64,000 bases of DNA from an uncultured Eudoraea sp. GTDB taxonomy: Bacteria; Bacteroidota; Bacteroidia; Flavobacteriales; Flavobacteriaceae. Below the pieces are notes generated by a model. That model was not told the origin of the DNA and made no database searches. It worked only from the letters and a program-made list of their open reading frames with translations. A program made the position numbers and the translations under genes. Location: NCBI RefSeq assembly GCF_947490415.1, contig NZ_CANLGX010000001.1:682001-746000 (forward strand). Direction: 5' to 3'. Numbering within the stretch: the stretch's first letter is position 1; each line of letters starts with the position of its first letter. Positions 1 through 8,634 of this stretch are shown piece by piece.

Positions 1-472
1 CCCGTTCCATAGTGGTTTCACCTTCCCGAAGAAACAGTTCAAATTGATCCAGGTAATCATTGTCGTCATGTATAAATTCCCTTGCATAACAACCTAAGGG
101 TCCCTTGGCCAATACCTTTAAAAAGACTTTTTTGCCATATCCGGGCCGGCTATAATAATGAAACCTAAAAAACTGGTTTTCCTCAGCATACCAAAGGGAT
201 TCATACGTATGTATCCCTGCCTTATAGCCCAATAGGTCTTCCGCACTATAGCGCTTTACCTTGCCGCGTTCATCCTTGAACCTGATCTTTTTAAAGAGCG
301 TCCCATCATTCCGGTCTTTCACCGATCCATAAAGTGAATCTTTACTGTTGAGAACTATGTATCCGGGTTCATAGGTTTGGGCACTAACGGCCTGGGGCGA
401 ACAACAGAGAATTAGTACGAAGAGCGTGAAACCTAAACCTTTACCTCTATATAGAAAAGCATTGAATGTCAT
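1..472 (-). CDS. Exported hypothetical protein, C-terminus cut off by the window edge
   Basis: An open frame runs from an ATG at 472 to the left edge without a stop (about 157 residues seen). The start reads MTFNAFLYRGKG and is followed by a hydrophobic stretch ending in QAVSAQ, a typical signal peptide with a likely cut after residue 33. The mature part is rich in aromatic and charged residues (for example YGSVKDRNDG, FRFHYYSRPGYG) with no motif I can assign. Its look fits the many secreted proteins of unknown function in Bacteroidota. Function unknown. Confidence 0.7.
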   Translation of the reverse strand, partial: MTFNAFLYRGKGLGFTLFVLILCCSPQAVSAQTYEPGYIVLNSKDSLYGSVKDRNDGTLFKKIRFKDERGKVKRYSAEDLLGYKAGIHTYESLWYAEENQFFRFHYYSRPGYGKKVFLKVLAKGPLGCYAREFIHDDNDYLDQFELFLREGETTMER

Positions 473-589
473 AAAAAAAGTTTATAGGTCCCTAAAGACA
501 AAGAATATACCATAATCAGCGAACCTGTTTGTTTTTCGCTCAAATGCTAAAATTTCAGGTCTCCTTTAAAACTGCACCCCTTATGATCC

Positions 590-779
590 TCAAATTAAGC
601 AGGAATGTGCTCTTCTTTTTCCCCCAGGTCCTGGCGAAGCTCCATCTTTATGCCTCGTGCAATGGTAGAGCCCGGCACATCATTATAAAGTAGTAAGGTG
701 GAAGCATATATTTTCCTTGTCATATGATGGCTGATGGACTTGTTGATGCCGACAATATGCTCCTTTAACCAGCAAAAAA
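590..779 (-). pseudogene. Decayed C-terminal piece of a tyrosine recombinase (copy 1)
   Basis: Minus-strand translation gives GINKSISHHMTRK followed by IYASTLLLYNDVP, matching the end of Bacteroidota tyrosine recombinases, where the usual sequence is HMARKTFASTVLLYNDVP. The HxxR catalytic box (HMTR) is kept. The sequence then diverges before the LGH box and the catalytic tyrosine, and ends at a stop near 598. There is no N-terminal part. The upstream end runs directly into the 3' end of the neighbouring lipoprotein gene near 770, so the two were probably joined by a deletion. Non-functional. Confidence 0.65.
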
Positions 780-1166
780 CGTGGAGTCTACAAAAGGAGT
801 GCTATTCAGTTCTTCTATAGCAATGATTGTCAATATGATTATAGGAATTGCTATAATAGCAACCGTCACCCAGGTTGATTTGCTTTTACTCTGTATAAAA
901 ACATTATCTATTTCATTAGTATCTAAAGGGATTTTGACCATATTCTTATTTAGTTTTTTAAGGCCATAGAATTTCCCCTCTTCAAACACAATTTGTTCAT
1001 AATGGTATTTTTTCTGGGAGATGGTATTAATCTTAGTCCGTTTTTGTTCCCGGACAGCCTGCTCCAAACTTACTGAGGCACTTTGATAAGCCACACAACC
1101 CTGAAACATCATAATTGATATAAAGAAAAGGGTAATTGATTTCAGCCATTTTTTAAGTGTTTTCAA
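765..1166 (-). CDS. Small lipoprotein with a C-terminal membrane helix
   Basis: 133 residues starting MKTLKKWLKS. A hydrophobic segment ends in the lipobox-like MMFQGC (Cys24). A region with SLEQAVREQKR and FEEGKFYGLKK follows, then a membrane helix around residues 100-118. A broken relative lies at 21498-21967 and shares the C-A/S-AY start of the mature protein, the LEQAV motif and the FExGxFYG motif. The last dozen residues (VDSTFFAG) differ from that copy and are fused to a recombinase fragment, so the natural C-terminus may be lost. Function unknown. Confidence 0.6.
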   Translation of the reverse strand: MKTLKKWLKSITLFFISIMMFQGCVAYQSASVSLEQAVREQKRTKINTISQKKYHYEQIVFEEGKFYGLKKLNKNMVKIPLDTNEIDNVFIQSKSKSTWVTVAIIAIPIIILTIIAIEELNSTPFVDSTFFAG

Positions 1167-1294
1167 GGCAAAAAGGTTTAGATCTATAAGTCAAGGTAAT
1201 GAAAATGAAGGAAAAGGGAATTGTTTTTCAGATACTTATTAGTGTTTTCACGGCCACTGCGATTGAACCACCAGAATACTTTTCCAGATAATTT

Positions 1295-1319
1295 AGTACC
1301 TTGGGAAGACCAACCAACC
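1295..1319 (+). promoter_or_regulatory. Conserved leader of DUF6090 copies
   Basis: The TACCTTGGGAAGACCAACC-type leader seen before several DUF6090 copies. TACCTTGG is close to the Bacteroidota minus-7 element (TAnnTTTG). It now precedes a dead copy. Confidence 0.45.
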
Positions 1320-1330
1320 ACTTCCTTCCT

Positions 1331-1509
1331 ATGATCAACTTCTTCCAGGACAGCCCACCAAAAAAATGTCTGGCGACAACTAGTCTTTTAAATACATGAG
1401 GTATGCCATTGGGAAGGTAGTATTGGTGGTGGTTGGGATTCTGATTGCCTTGCAAATCAACAACTGGAATAAAAACCAACGAAATAGATATCAAAATAAA
1501 TATAACTAA
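1331..1509 (+). pseudogene. DUF6090 remnant with frameshift
   Basis: The start ATG and MINFF are followed by a changed segment and a stop. In another frame the family signature resumes as YMRYAIGKVVLVVVG and IALQINNWN, then stops at 1507-1509. So only the N-terminal basic segment and membrane helix of a DUF6090 protein remain, broken by a frameshift; the roughly 200-residue C-terminal domain is gone. The 5' leader of the family is intact. Confidence 0.75.
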
Positions 1510-1557
1510 ATAAAGCCTGCCACGCAGCATACCAGAGACTGCCGGCAGCAATAAGAA

Positions 1558-1923
1558 ATGAACATAGAAACATGCATAAAATATCTCGAATTTGTATACT
1601 ATGAATGTGAGAGATTCCTGGAAGATGGACGCGTTACAGATGATGAATTAAACAAACTAATCATTGAGTTTCACAGATTTCTGGACCAGGCATCTGAGAG
1701 TACCTTGCCTGTCGGAATAAAAGATCGAATCGCTGAATTGAATATAGATTACCCCAGGGCTCAAATTAGACGTGGGTATTGGTACATGTTCTCCGTTGTA
1801 TTCACATTGGGATTAATGGCCATAATTTCCACTAACTTAAGACAAAGAAAGCGAAAGAGAGTTTTGGAAAATCTAAAAAGCGATACGGCAAACACATTAA
1901 TTTTTATCAAAACGAATTACTAA
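1558..1923 (+). CDS. Hypothetical single-helix membrane protein
   Basis: 121 residues. The N-terminal half is charged and predicted helical (YECERFLEDGRVTDDELN). One hydrophobic segment lies near residues 78-91 (MFSVVFTLGLMAII), followed by a very basic stretch (RQRKRKR), which suggests an N-out/C-in single-pass protein. No family recognised. It starts 49 bases after a DUF6090 remnant and ends 39 bases before the SDR gene, on the same strand, so the two could share a transcript. Confidence 0.5.
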   Translation: MNIETCIKYLEFVYYECERFLEDGRVTDDELNKLIIEFHRFLDQASESTLPVGIKDRIAELNIDYPRAQIRRGYWYMFSVVFTLGLMAIISTNLRQRKRKRVLENLKSDTANTLIFIKTNY

Positions 1924-1962
1924 AATTATTAATACTATACTAACCAATTAAAAAGGATTCAA

Positions 1963-2733
1963 ATGAGTACTATGAAAGAAAAAGTTGTGCTGATCACCGG
2001 GGCAAGTAGTGGAATTGGAAGGGCAACTGCAGAAGCTTTTGCGGCGAAAGGTGCACACATTGTTGTTGCTGCACGTCGAAAAGAAGAACTAGACAGCTTA
2101 GTGGCTTCTATCGAGGCAAAGGGTGGCAAGGCATCAGCTATCAAGACCGATGTTTCTATTGCTAAGAGCGTAGAACAAATGGTAGCTCATACTATCGAAG
2201 TATTTGGCCGTTTGGATTATGCAATTAATAATGCCGGCATAGAAGGAAAACTAAATGGGATAACCGATCTTTCTGAAGATGATTGGGATCTTGTTCTTGA
2301 CATCAACCTAAAGGGAACCTTTCTTTGCATGAAGTATGAGGCAAAAGCCATGCTCCAACTTGGTCTGGGCGGTGCTATTGTAAATATAGGCTCAGTTAAT
2401 TCATTTCTGGGTTTTCCAACCGGATCGGCCTATGTAACGTCTAAACACGGTCTCATTGGATTAACGACCAGTGTCTCTGCCGAATTAGGACCAAAGGGCA
2501 TCAGAGTGAACCTTTTATGTCCGGGTGTTACAGATACACCTATGCACCAGCGCCTGAGAGGTGTTGTTGGTGACGACCTGTACGATAAAGGATTGCTGCC
2601 TACTGTACATCTACAAAGAATTGGCCGCCCGGAGGAAATTGCAAAAGCTATTGTGTTTCTTTGCTCAGATGAATCCAGTTATATTGCTGGTTCCACACTT
2701 ACAGTAGATGGCGGACTCACTTTAACCATGTAG
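1963..2733 (+). CDS. Short-chain dehydrogenase/reductase (classical SDR)
   Basis: 256 residues, the normal length for classical SDR oxidoreductases. The NAD(P)-binding motif is ITGASSGIGRA (residues 11-21) and the structural motif is NNAG. The catalytic triad is Ser (IGSVNS), Tyr and Lys (YVTSKHG). The C-terminus carries SSYIAGSTLTVDGG, typical of tetrameric SDRs resembling glucose 1-dehydrogenase or 3-oxoacyl-ACP reductase. AARRKEE at the end of the second strand suggests NADP(H) preference. The substrate cannot be read from the sequence. An ATG also exists at codon 4. Confidence 0.92.
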   Translation: MSTMKEKVVLITGASSGIGRATAEAFAAKGAHIVVAARRKEELDSLVASIEAKGGKASAIKTDVSIAKSVEQMVAHTIEVFGRLDYAINNAGIEGKLNGITDLSEDDWDLVLDINLKGTFLCMKYEAKAMLQLGLGGAIVNIGSVNSFLGFPTGSAYVTSKHGLIGLTTSVSAELGPKGIRVNLLCPGVTDTPMHQRLRGVVGDDLYDKGLLPTVHLQRIGRPEEIAKAIVFLCSDESSYIAGSTLTVDGGLTLTM

Positions 2734-2835
2734 TTCCATTTATAAACTATGAAGTTAGCATCCTAGTTCAATTTAATAGTAACATGTATTATGCTCAAAT
2801 AAAGAACTAAATGATAAAATGCATTAGAAAAACTC

Positions 2836-2948
2836 ATTTTATTAAGGGCGTTAGCCTTCATTGCTCCACCGCCAGACTACTTTGACGTCCGCGTGCCGCC
2901 GAAGCTTTAGCGGAGGCACAAGTAGTTTAGCTATGAAGGCTGAAAAGC
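2836..2948. repeat. Imperfect palindrome behind the SDR gene
   Basis: About 110 bases. The outer arms are GCCTTCAT and ATGAAGGC, the inner arms CTACTT and AAGTAG, around a GC-rich core with GCCGAAGCTTTAGCGG. The core belongs to a palindrome family also seen near 12280 and 24905. Its layout recalls the attC-like sites elsewhere in the window, but I found no matching box in front of the SDR gene. Confidence 0.55.
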
Positions 2949-3020
2949 TAGGGCAGCAGAAACTATGACCAACTACTTCCCTGTCTATGATCCCCAATTC
3001 AAAAAAAATACGAAAAAACA

Positions 3021-3581
3021 TCAAAATCTGTATTGAGGAGGAACAATATCTTTCAAACGCAGGTAAGTGGTTGCCTGTCCTTTGTGATGCACCGTGTGAT
3101 TATAGGCCAGCATCAGGATGTCATAAGTAGAGAAATAAATTTCCCCGTCCCGGGTGCCTAAATTATGTTTAGGGTTGTACAGATCACTTGGATTCAGCTG
3201 ATTTAATGCAGCTTCAAATCGTTCAAATCGCCCCTGCAAATAAGTCAATACTACTCCCTTTTCAACTGATTCGATCTCCTCTTTGTGTAAGGTGCCATCG
3301 AGGATCCCGGCATAATAATCCAGGCTAACACCGATATGAGAAAAGAGCTTGGCAAATGACATGACGTCCTCAGTGGGTTGGAAACCTAATTGAGCATCCG
3401 GCATGGCTTCATACACTTCAAAAGTATGCACTCGCAGTCCCTCCCACCTTGCCGAGAAGGCTTTCATAAAATTATCATCTGATGCAGTATACCCTGCGAC
3501 CGATGAGGCCCGGGGAAAAGCGTTTTGCGCAAGAAGAAGCGATCCCATGCCTAGTAATCCAATTGATTTTCTTCTATTCAT
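3021..3581 (-). CDS. Exported DinB-family protein
   Basis: 186 residues. The N-terminus MNRRKSIGLLGMGSLLLAQ has a twin-arginine-like start and a hydrophobic core, so the protein is probably exported. The mature part fits the DinB/YfiT four-helix bundle: a first helix with a His near the start (LRVHTFEVY), FSHIGVSLDYYAG, and the closing YNHTVHHKGQATTYLR. The three histidines would bind a metal as in known DinB structures. The enzymatic role of exported members is unknown; thiol-transferase-like activity is only inferred from distant relatives. Confidence 0.8.
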   Translation of the reverse strand: MNRRKSIGLLGMGSLLLAQNAFPRASSVAGYTASDDNFMKAFSARWEGLRVHTFEVYEAMPDAQLGFQPTEDVMSFAKLFSHIGVSLDYYAGILDGTLHKEEIESVEKGVVLTYLQGRFERFEAALNQLNPSDLYNPKHNLGTRDGEIYFSTYDILMLAYNHTVHHKGQATTYLRLKDIVPPQYRF

Positions 3582-3939
3582 ACTCTTTCCTGTTTCAGTG
3601 TAATTATAAAAATCTACGATTAACTCTATTGACTACGGCAGTTGAGGCTTAAGTTTATTAAAATTAAAAAAAAGGTTTAACTAAGGCCTACGCCCGAAGG
3701 AGATTTAATCGAATTAGTTGGTATTTATAAAAGAATCCGGAAACATATTTGATGGAACCGGATTAAATAAACACTGACTGATTGTGAACACAAAATGGAA
3801 TCAGAAATACAATTGGAATGAAGATTAATTTATAAACAAATACATGTTCTGTAAGACATAAGATGGTTGCCCCTTTTATAATAATAGCAATGTTTTCACG
3901 TTTAGTTGATTCATTAAATAAAAACTAAACATAGTAATA
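3582..3939. other. Gene-free stretch with a small inverted repeat
   Basis: No coding frame supported. ATCCGG at 3735-3740 and CCGGAT at 3758-3763 form a short inverted repeat that could be a protein-binding site or weak hairpin. The last 60 bases must hold the promoter of the barrel protein gene, but no clear minus-33/minus-7 pair is visible. Confidence 0.35.
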
Positions 3940-4491
3940 ATGAAAAATCTTTTAATTATTTTGATGGTCTCAGGCGTTTTCGCATGGAATGTTAAGGGAC
4001 AGGAATTGCATTTTGGTGTTAAGGCCGGTGCTAATTTCTCCAATCTGAAAATTTCATCTGATTTTGGAGGTGTAACCCCAGATGGAGCCACCAGCTTTTA
4101 TGTAGGTGGTTTGGCAGATATCGGGTTTTCTGAAAAATTTCATGTTCAGCCAGAAATTCTATATTCAATAGAAGGCGCTAAGGATGCAGATATCAGTTTT
4201 CTGAATATCCCTGTGATGATGAAGTATTACCTTTTTGGAGGGTTAAACGTTCAGGCAGGACCTCAAATAGGATTTCTACTTGATGCTGAAGGGGGTACTG
4301 ATGGTTTAAAATCGAGTAATTTCGGTGTTAACTTTGGCGCTGCCTATGAACTGGCCGGTGGCTTTTTCGTGGATGCGCGTTACAATCTGGGATTGTCTGA
4401 CATATCAGATATCGAAGTAGATCCAGGTTTTTCTGGGGATCTATCCTTAAAAACCAAAGGTTTTCAATTAGGAGTGGGATACCGTTTTTAG
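3940..4491 (+). CDS. Outer-membrane beta-barrel protein, PorT-like
   Basis: 183 residues with signal peptide MKNLLIILMVSGVFA and a cut near VKGQ. The start of the mature part, LHFGVKAGANFSNL, is the hallmark of the Bacteroidota outer-membrane beta-barrel family (OMP_b-brl, PorT-like). Alternating strands follow (GGLADIGF, QPEILYS, PVMMKYYLFGGLNVQAGPQ), and the protein ends in GVGYRF, a C-terminal aromatic signal for outer-membrane insertion. The predicted barrel has eight strands. Role unknown. It is a single-gene unit with its own terminator. Confidence 0.9.
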   Translation: MKNLLIILMVSGVFAWNVKGQELHFGVKAGANFSNLKISSDFGGVTPDGATSFYVGGLADIGFSEKFHVQPEILYSIEGAKDADISFLNIPVMMKYYLFGGLNVQAGPQIGFLLDAEGGTDGLKSSNFGVNFGAAYELAGGFFVDARYNLGLSDISDIEVDPGFSGDLSLKTKGFQLGVGYRF

Positions 4492-4515
4492 TGAATTACT
4501 CCTAAATTAATACAA

Positions 4516-4544
4516 GCGAGGGTTAATGCCCTCGCTTTTTTTTT
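4516..4544 (+). terminator. Rho-independent terminator of the barrel gene
   Basis: Perfect 7-base stem GCGAGGG/CCCTCGC with a 6-base loop, followed by nine T, 25 bases after the stop codon. Confidence 0.92.
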
Positions 4545-4760
4545 GCTCAAATCCCTAATAGTCAAGCAATTTGGACGGCCTATAAGTCCAAACAAAATCT
4601 TTATATTTTCCAGACTAATTAATGTCCTGACAGTAATTTTTACCTTTAATGGGGGAATCAAAAAATGAGGAATTAATTAAATATTGATTGCATATTTCAA
4701 TAGTTATAAATCAATCTTATCCTGCATTATAGCTGAGCTGTGCATAATTAATTTTGGATA

Positions 4761-4865
4761 ATGGCCCTCTACGAATACAAAATGCTTTCCGGTGATGAGC
4801 GTCATTTGTGTTGCTACTCTGCGCATAATAACAAAACCTTAACATCTTTTTCTTGTTTAAAGGCA
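4761..4865 (+). pseudogene. Short remnant beginning MALYEYKMLS
   Basis: A 34-codon frame starts with MALYEYKMLSGDERH and then runs into low-information sequence. The same opening is found at 6035 (MTLYEYKILSEY, then stop). Bacteroidota have small proteins that begin this way, so both look like leftovers of one small gene, one on each side of the DUF6090 gene at 5179. Confidence 0.4.
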
Positions 4866-4905
4866 TGAATCTGTTAGGTTACTACCTACAAAAAATCATT
4901 TTTAT

Positions 4906-5097
4906 ATGAAACTATTATATATCAAAAGAAAAACGAAAACAGAAAAACGTTATAGTTTTATGATGGGCGAGCTCACTACAAAGGTTACCTATATTAAAAG
5001 ATACTTTATGGGTCTGCCGATCAAAACCATGCATAAATATCGTGAAACATACTACGGTAAGGTCAAAAACTGCGATGATTGCATACTCTTCATTTAA
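4906..5097 (+). CDS. Small conserved-looking hypothetical protein
   Basis: 63 residues, very basic, with FMGLPIKTMHKYRETYYG and a C-terminal CDDC pair. The composition and the FxGxPxKTxHKYRETYYG segment remind me of small flavobacterial proteins of unknown function, from memory only. The C-x-x-C motif could bind a metal. It starts after a long gene-free stretch and ends 81 bases before the DUF6090 gene. Confidence 0.5.
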   Translation: MKLLYIKRKTKTEKRYSFMMGELTTKVTYIKRYFMGLPIKTMHKYRETYYGKVKNCDDCILFI

Positions 5098-5147
5098 TTC
5101 ATTCCTCTTGTAAGATCTTTAACTCATCCCTCATATTTAATAATTCC

Positions 5148-5168
5148 TTACCTTAGAAAGACCAACCT
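5148..5168 (+). promoter_or_regulatory. Conserved leader of DUF6090 gene
   Basis: TTACCTTAGAAAGACCAACC lies 11 bases before the start codon. The same block precedes other DUF6090 copies (39868, 46843, 59890). TACCTTAG differs in one base from the Bacteroidota minus-7 consensus, so it may be the core promoter plus untranslated leader. Confidence 0.5.
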
Positions 5169-5178
5169 CTTCTTTCTA

Positions 5179-5952
5179 ATGATAGGCTTCTTTCGTAAAA
5201 TCCGTAAAAAACTCGCAGATGACAACAAGCCTTTGAAATACATGAGGTATGCTATTGGTGAGATTGTACTTGTCATGATAGGAATCCTTCTGGCACTTCA
5301 GGTGAATAATTGGAATGAAGCTCGCAAGAGTAGAATTGTTGAAACCGTATTGCTGAAAACTATAAAAAGTGATTTAGCCAGAACCTTATCTGACGTCAAA
5401 GATGATTATGAAAATCATCTCAAAAGTCAAAAAAGTGGTAATAAATTTAAGCGCTTCTTATTAGGTGAGAATATGTTGGAGGATTCAATATTTCTGCATT
5501 TTAATAGATTGAGTCAAGACAGGCATTTTTTTCCAAAATCATCAGGTTATGAATCTTTAAAATCGTCTGATATGAACATAATTTCAAATGATTCTCTTAG
5601 AATGATAATTACTGAATTATATGAACTAACCTTTCCGAGGATAAAAGAATGGGACGAATCTAATCCTAGATGGGACATTGGAATTGTACTTTATCCTTAT
5701 TATAAAAAACATTTTATTTTGACAGATGAAGTAGTAGAAAATAAAATGTTTACTCCTGCGATTCTTACATATAATTTCAAATTAAAATCTCTTGAAGATA
5801 TTAGGAATGATAATGATTTTCAAATTGATCTACAGGAAGTATTTCAATTAAGAAACCGTAAAATTTGGTTGAATAGACTAGGTATTGGTAGCATAGAATT
5901 GGTTCTTTCAAATATTAATAAAGAACTTGAAAAATTAAATGTAAACGATTAG
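5179..5952 (+). CDS. DUF6090 family membrane protein (copy 1)
   Basis: 257 residues. The N-terminus MIGFFRKIRKKLADDNK is basic and amphipathic. The family signature KYMRYAIGEIVL leads into one membrane helix (about residues 28-44) that ends in VNNWNE. A predicted all-helical domain of about 200 residues follows, with FPKSSGYESLKSSDMN, close to the same block in copies 39899 and 59923. Positive-inside logic puts the first 25 residues in the cytoplasm and the large domain outside. Function unknown. It is flanked on both sides by the LYEYK remnants. Confidence 0.85.
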   Translation: MIGFFRKIRKKLADDNKPLKYMRYAIGEIVLVMIGILLALQVNNWNEARKSRIVETVLLKTIKSDLARTLSDVKDDYENHLKSQKSGNKFKRFLLGENMLEDSIFLHFNRLSQDRHFFPKSSGYESLKSSDMNIISNDSLRMIITELYELTFPRIKEWDESNPRWDIGIVLYPYYKKHFILTDEVVENKMFTPAILTYNFKLKSLEDIRNDNDFQIDLQEVFQLRNRKIWLNRLGIGSIELVLSNINKELEKLNVND

Positions 5953-6034
5953 ATTATTACCATAGGTTATATAAGCATTCTAAATGATTTCTATTCTGCA
6001 TTACGGTTGCATGGTACTTACCTAATTTAGGCCT

Positions 6035-6073
6035 ATGACTCTCTACGAATACAAAATACTTTCGGAATATTGA
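6035..6073 (+). pseudogene. Second LYEYK remnant
   Basis: ATG followed by TLYEYKILSEY and a stop. The DNA CTCTACGAATACAAAAT is shared with 4766-4782. See the remnant at 4761. Confidence 0.35.
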
Positions 6074-6137
6074 GTCTATTAGTAATCATATAAGGAGTTA
6101 TATGGTATTCACAGTCAATTAATTTATTACTTGAATA

Positions 6138-6206
6138 ATGAAACTAATATCCACAATCCTTCTCTTCCCAATAATTACAAATCTTCCTGCACAAAGAGAT
6201 TTCTAA
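6138..6206 (+). pseudogene. Signal-peptide remnant of a secreted protein
   Basis: MKLISTILLFPIITNLPAQ is a complete-looking Bacteroidota signal peptide, but the frame stops three codons later. In-frame sequence beyond the stop (INGIDLYLRASLY) ends again within 40 bases. Most of the gene is lost. Confidence 0.4.
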
Positions 6207-6351
6207 ATCAATGGTATTGACCTTTACTTAAGAGCGTCACTTTATTAGGAATCTTAAACCATAATTTTATCTATCTTGTATTTTGTTGTAAACTATGCCA
6301 ATGCGCACCCTTGAGTTTTAAATGAAGATTCGTCTATTGAAAACTTACTAG

Positions 6352-6990
6352 ATGATTAAAAAAATATTCTTTCCTGTTATTCTGGTCTTGCTCGGATGGG
6401 CCTTTTTTATAAACCCTACGATCAAGTAAGTAGGTGCCGGTGTAGCTATTCTTCTTTTTGGAATGATCATGTTGGAAGAGGGTTTTAATGCTTTTGTAGA
6501 AGGGCCACTGCAAAAGTTGTTGAAACGCATGACTGATAAGTTATATAAAAGTTTGGGGCTGGGATTCGTGGTAACCGCATTTTTACAATCCAGTAGTGCG
6601 GCCATGGCATTAATTCTCACTGCACTGGCTGTCGGGCAGATCACTTACGACAATTCATTGGCCCTTGCTATGGGAGCTAACATCGGGACTACAATAACCG
6701 CGATACTGGGGTCCCTCAATGCCAATGTTGCCGGAAAACGACTTGAAAGACTTAAAGAAAAAGCAAATAAAAGCGATGTGTTGGTCGATGGCACACTAGA
6801 TAAATTGATTAGGGAGCAGAAGATATCCAGCGTAATAGCAACATCTCTCGCCAATGACAGTGATATTGTTGCGGACATTATGAAAAAATTGATTGAAACT
6901 GCAGAATTGCTTTATATAAATAGTGATACGCTTATAGGATTGACCGAAGAAGAAAAGAAAAAAGAGAAGGAGGAAAAAAAAAGAAAGTAA
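6352..6990 (+). pseudogene. Shortened Na/Pi-cotransporter-like gene with an in-frame stop
   Basis: From ATG 6352 the frame reads MIKKIFFPVILVLLGWAFF, meets TAA at 6427-6429, and continues in the same frame as GAGVAILLFGMIMLEEGF. The family repeat motif follows: LQSSSAAMALILTALA and AMGANIGTTITAILGS (PF02690-type QSSS and GANIGTT). It then jumps straight into a charged C-terminal part that looks like the PhoU-like tail (SVIATSLANDSDIVADIM). A normal member has two QSSS repeats and about 550 residues; here about 210 remain. So there is an internal deletion as well as the stop. Confidence 0.7.
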
Positions 6991-7239
6991 AAAGTTAGGA
7001 ATCTAAATTGCCTTGTGCGATAAAAACTATATAGCGTCTAATCAAGTTTTAGCCTTCCCTTTTTTTACAACCATTAATTTTAATTCTCTATCATAGGGAA
7101 AGTTCAAACAACGATTGGTATTACGTTCAAAATAAAGGAATCGTTTCCGCTCTCCATTGATAAAAGAGAATAGTAGCTTTACACAATTATTGGAGTGCAA
7201 GCAAAAAATAAAACCTGGTAAAAATGCTATATTTATGGA

Positions 7240-8382
7240 ATGAATAAGCACTGCAACATCATTATTGCCGGAGCGGGAGGAATCGCAGAAGCAGCTGGTC
7301 TGCTCCTGATGGAATGGAGTGCAGTACCACCAACCATTTTTATCGGAAATCGAACACTTTCAAAAGCACAAAAGGTGGCCAGATGGATAGAAGAGGGTAC
7401 AATTAAACCCTGTTCCGTTACGGCATTTCATCTGCCCGAGAAAGGCCTTACAGAAGAAATGAAAGAAATTCTGGGTCAGGGTAATGTACTCCTCGATTGC
7501 CTCCCCGGTCGACTGGCGCCGAAAATAGCCCGGCTGGCCAAAGACTTTCACCTGCATTATGCAAACATGACCGAGTATGTTGCAGAAACCACCGAAATAA
7601 TAGAATTGGCAAAGGATGCCACAACGGGTTTCGTTCTTCAAACCGGTCTCGCACCCGGCTATATCAATATCGTGGCCAACCACCTTTTCCAAAAGTTTTG
7701 CAGCGATTTTGAAGTAGACAATGTGGACAAGCTGGAGTTTAAAGTAGGTGCCCTGACCGACCATGCTGTTTCCCCACATTACTATGGATTTACCTGGAGT
7801 CCGGTCGGAGTGGCTACGGAATACATAAAAGATACTTTGGTGCTTCGAGATTTTAAAAAAACAAGACTTCCTGCATTGTCAGAAAGAGCCAGCATCATTA
7901 TCGATGGCATTACCTATGAAGAGGACCTGACTTCCGGAGGTGCCGCTGATCTGCCTGACGCATTAGCTGGAAAGGTGAGTTCCCTCGACTACAAGACATT
8001 GCGATATCCTGGACATTATGCATGGGTAGAAGAACAACTTGCCGGTTTGAGAAATACTAGTGAGGCTATTGCTGCCTTACAACAAAAAATGGAAGCGCTA
8101 ATTCCACACAACGAAGATGACCGGATCATTTTGTATGCAGCTGTGGAGGGTAAGGATACAGCTGGGACTTTGCACAGACGAGAGATTAGCAAACGGATTC
8201 TCCCACAAACCATAGGGAGGCATAAACTGCGGTCCATCCAAATAACCACGGCAGTGTGCTTGCTGCAGTCAGCACAACTGTTGGTTGAATCCAATTGTAG
8301 TGGTGTTGTCCTGCAAAGCCAAATAGATCCAAAGTCATTTTTAAACGGTAATTTTATTATCCCCGTCTTTGGAAAAGTGTAA
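7240..8382 (+). CDS. Saccharopine dehydrogenase-like NAD(P)-binding protein
   Basis: 380 residues. The N-terminal Rossmann motif IIIAGAGGIAEAAG and IGNRTLSKAQ match the saccharopine dehydrogenase NADP-binding domain. LLDCLPGRLAPKIARLA and NMTEYVAETTEI fit the second half of that domain, and GLAPGYINIVANHLF begins the substrate domain. In lysine metabolism members join or split glutamate and lysine semialdehyde, but many homologues have other carbonyl or amine substrates, so the reaction is not assigned. The gene stands alone, start at ATG 7240. Confidence 0.8.
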   Translation: MNKHCNIIIAGAGGIAEAAGLLLMEWSAVPPTIFIGNRTLSKAQKVARWIEEGTIKPCSVTAFHLPEKGLTEEMKEILGQGNVLLDCLPGRLAPKIARLAKDFHLHYANMTEYVAETTEIIELAKDATTGFVLQTGLAPGYINIVANHLFQKFCSDFEVDNVDKLEFKVGALTDHAVSPHYYGFTWSPVGVATEYIKDTLVLRDFKKTRLPALSERASIIIDGITYEEDLTSGGAADLPDALAGKVSSLDYKTLRYPGHYAWVEEQLAGLRNTSEAIAALQQKMEALIPHNEDDRIILYAAVEGKDTAGTLHRREISKRILPQTIGRHKLRSIQITTAVCLLQSAQLLVESNCSGVVLQSQIDPKSFLNGNFIIPVFGKV

Positions 8383-8602
8383 ATCTCTCAATAAAAGTTC
8401 CCATAGATTAGAAAAGGGGGGAACAGGCATATTGGAACAATTCGGTGATTGAACCCACAAAACAGAGCCCATAATACACAATTCTTTGGTAGAAAATGCC
8501 ACGGTTCCCGGTACTATGAATCTGCCCTGTAAGGTTTTGATGTGTTTGAAGCCTGAAATGCGTTGTATCTGAACTGTAACAATTTTATAAAAAGATCTTC
8601 TT

Positions 8603-8610
8603 TATTTTTG
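8603..8610 (+). promoter_or_regulatory. Possible minus-7 promoter element (TATTTTTG)
   Basis: Exact match to TAnnTTTG, 24 bases before the chosen start. No good TTG minus-33 partner at the usual spacing, so the call is weak. Confidence 0.35.
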
Positions 8611-8634
8611 TTAAACCAACAAAAACACTCTTTT

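Noticed and set aside
4766-6056. LYEYK repeats as target-site duplications of an insertion sequence
   Set aside because: No transposase or terminal inverted repeats between them, and the repeats are too diverged outside the core.
7042-7251. Minus-strand frame of 69 codons ending in NFPYDRELKLMVVKKGKAKT
   Set aside because: The composition looks protein-like and it may be a remnant, but it has no recognised family, overlaps the start of the saccharopine dehydrogenase-like gene, and no other evidence supports it.
7360-7779. Long minus-strand frame opposite the saccharopine dehydrogenase-like gene
   Set aside because: Antisense shadow of a well-supported gene; Cys/His-rich without family match.
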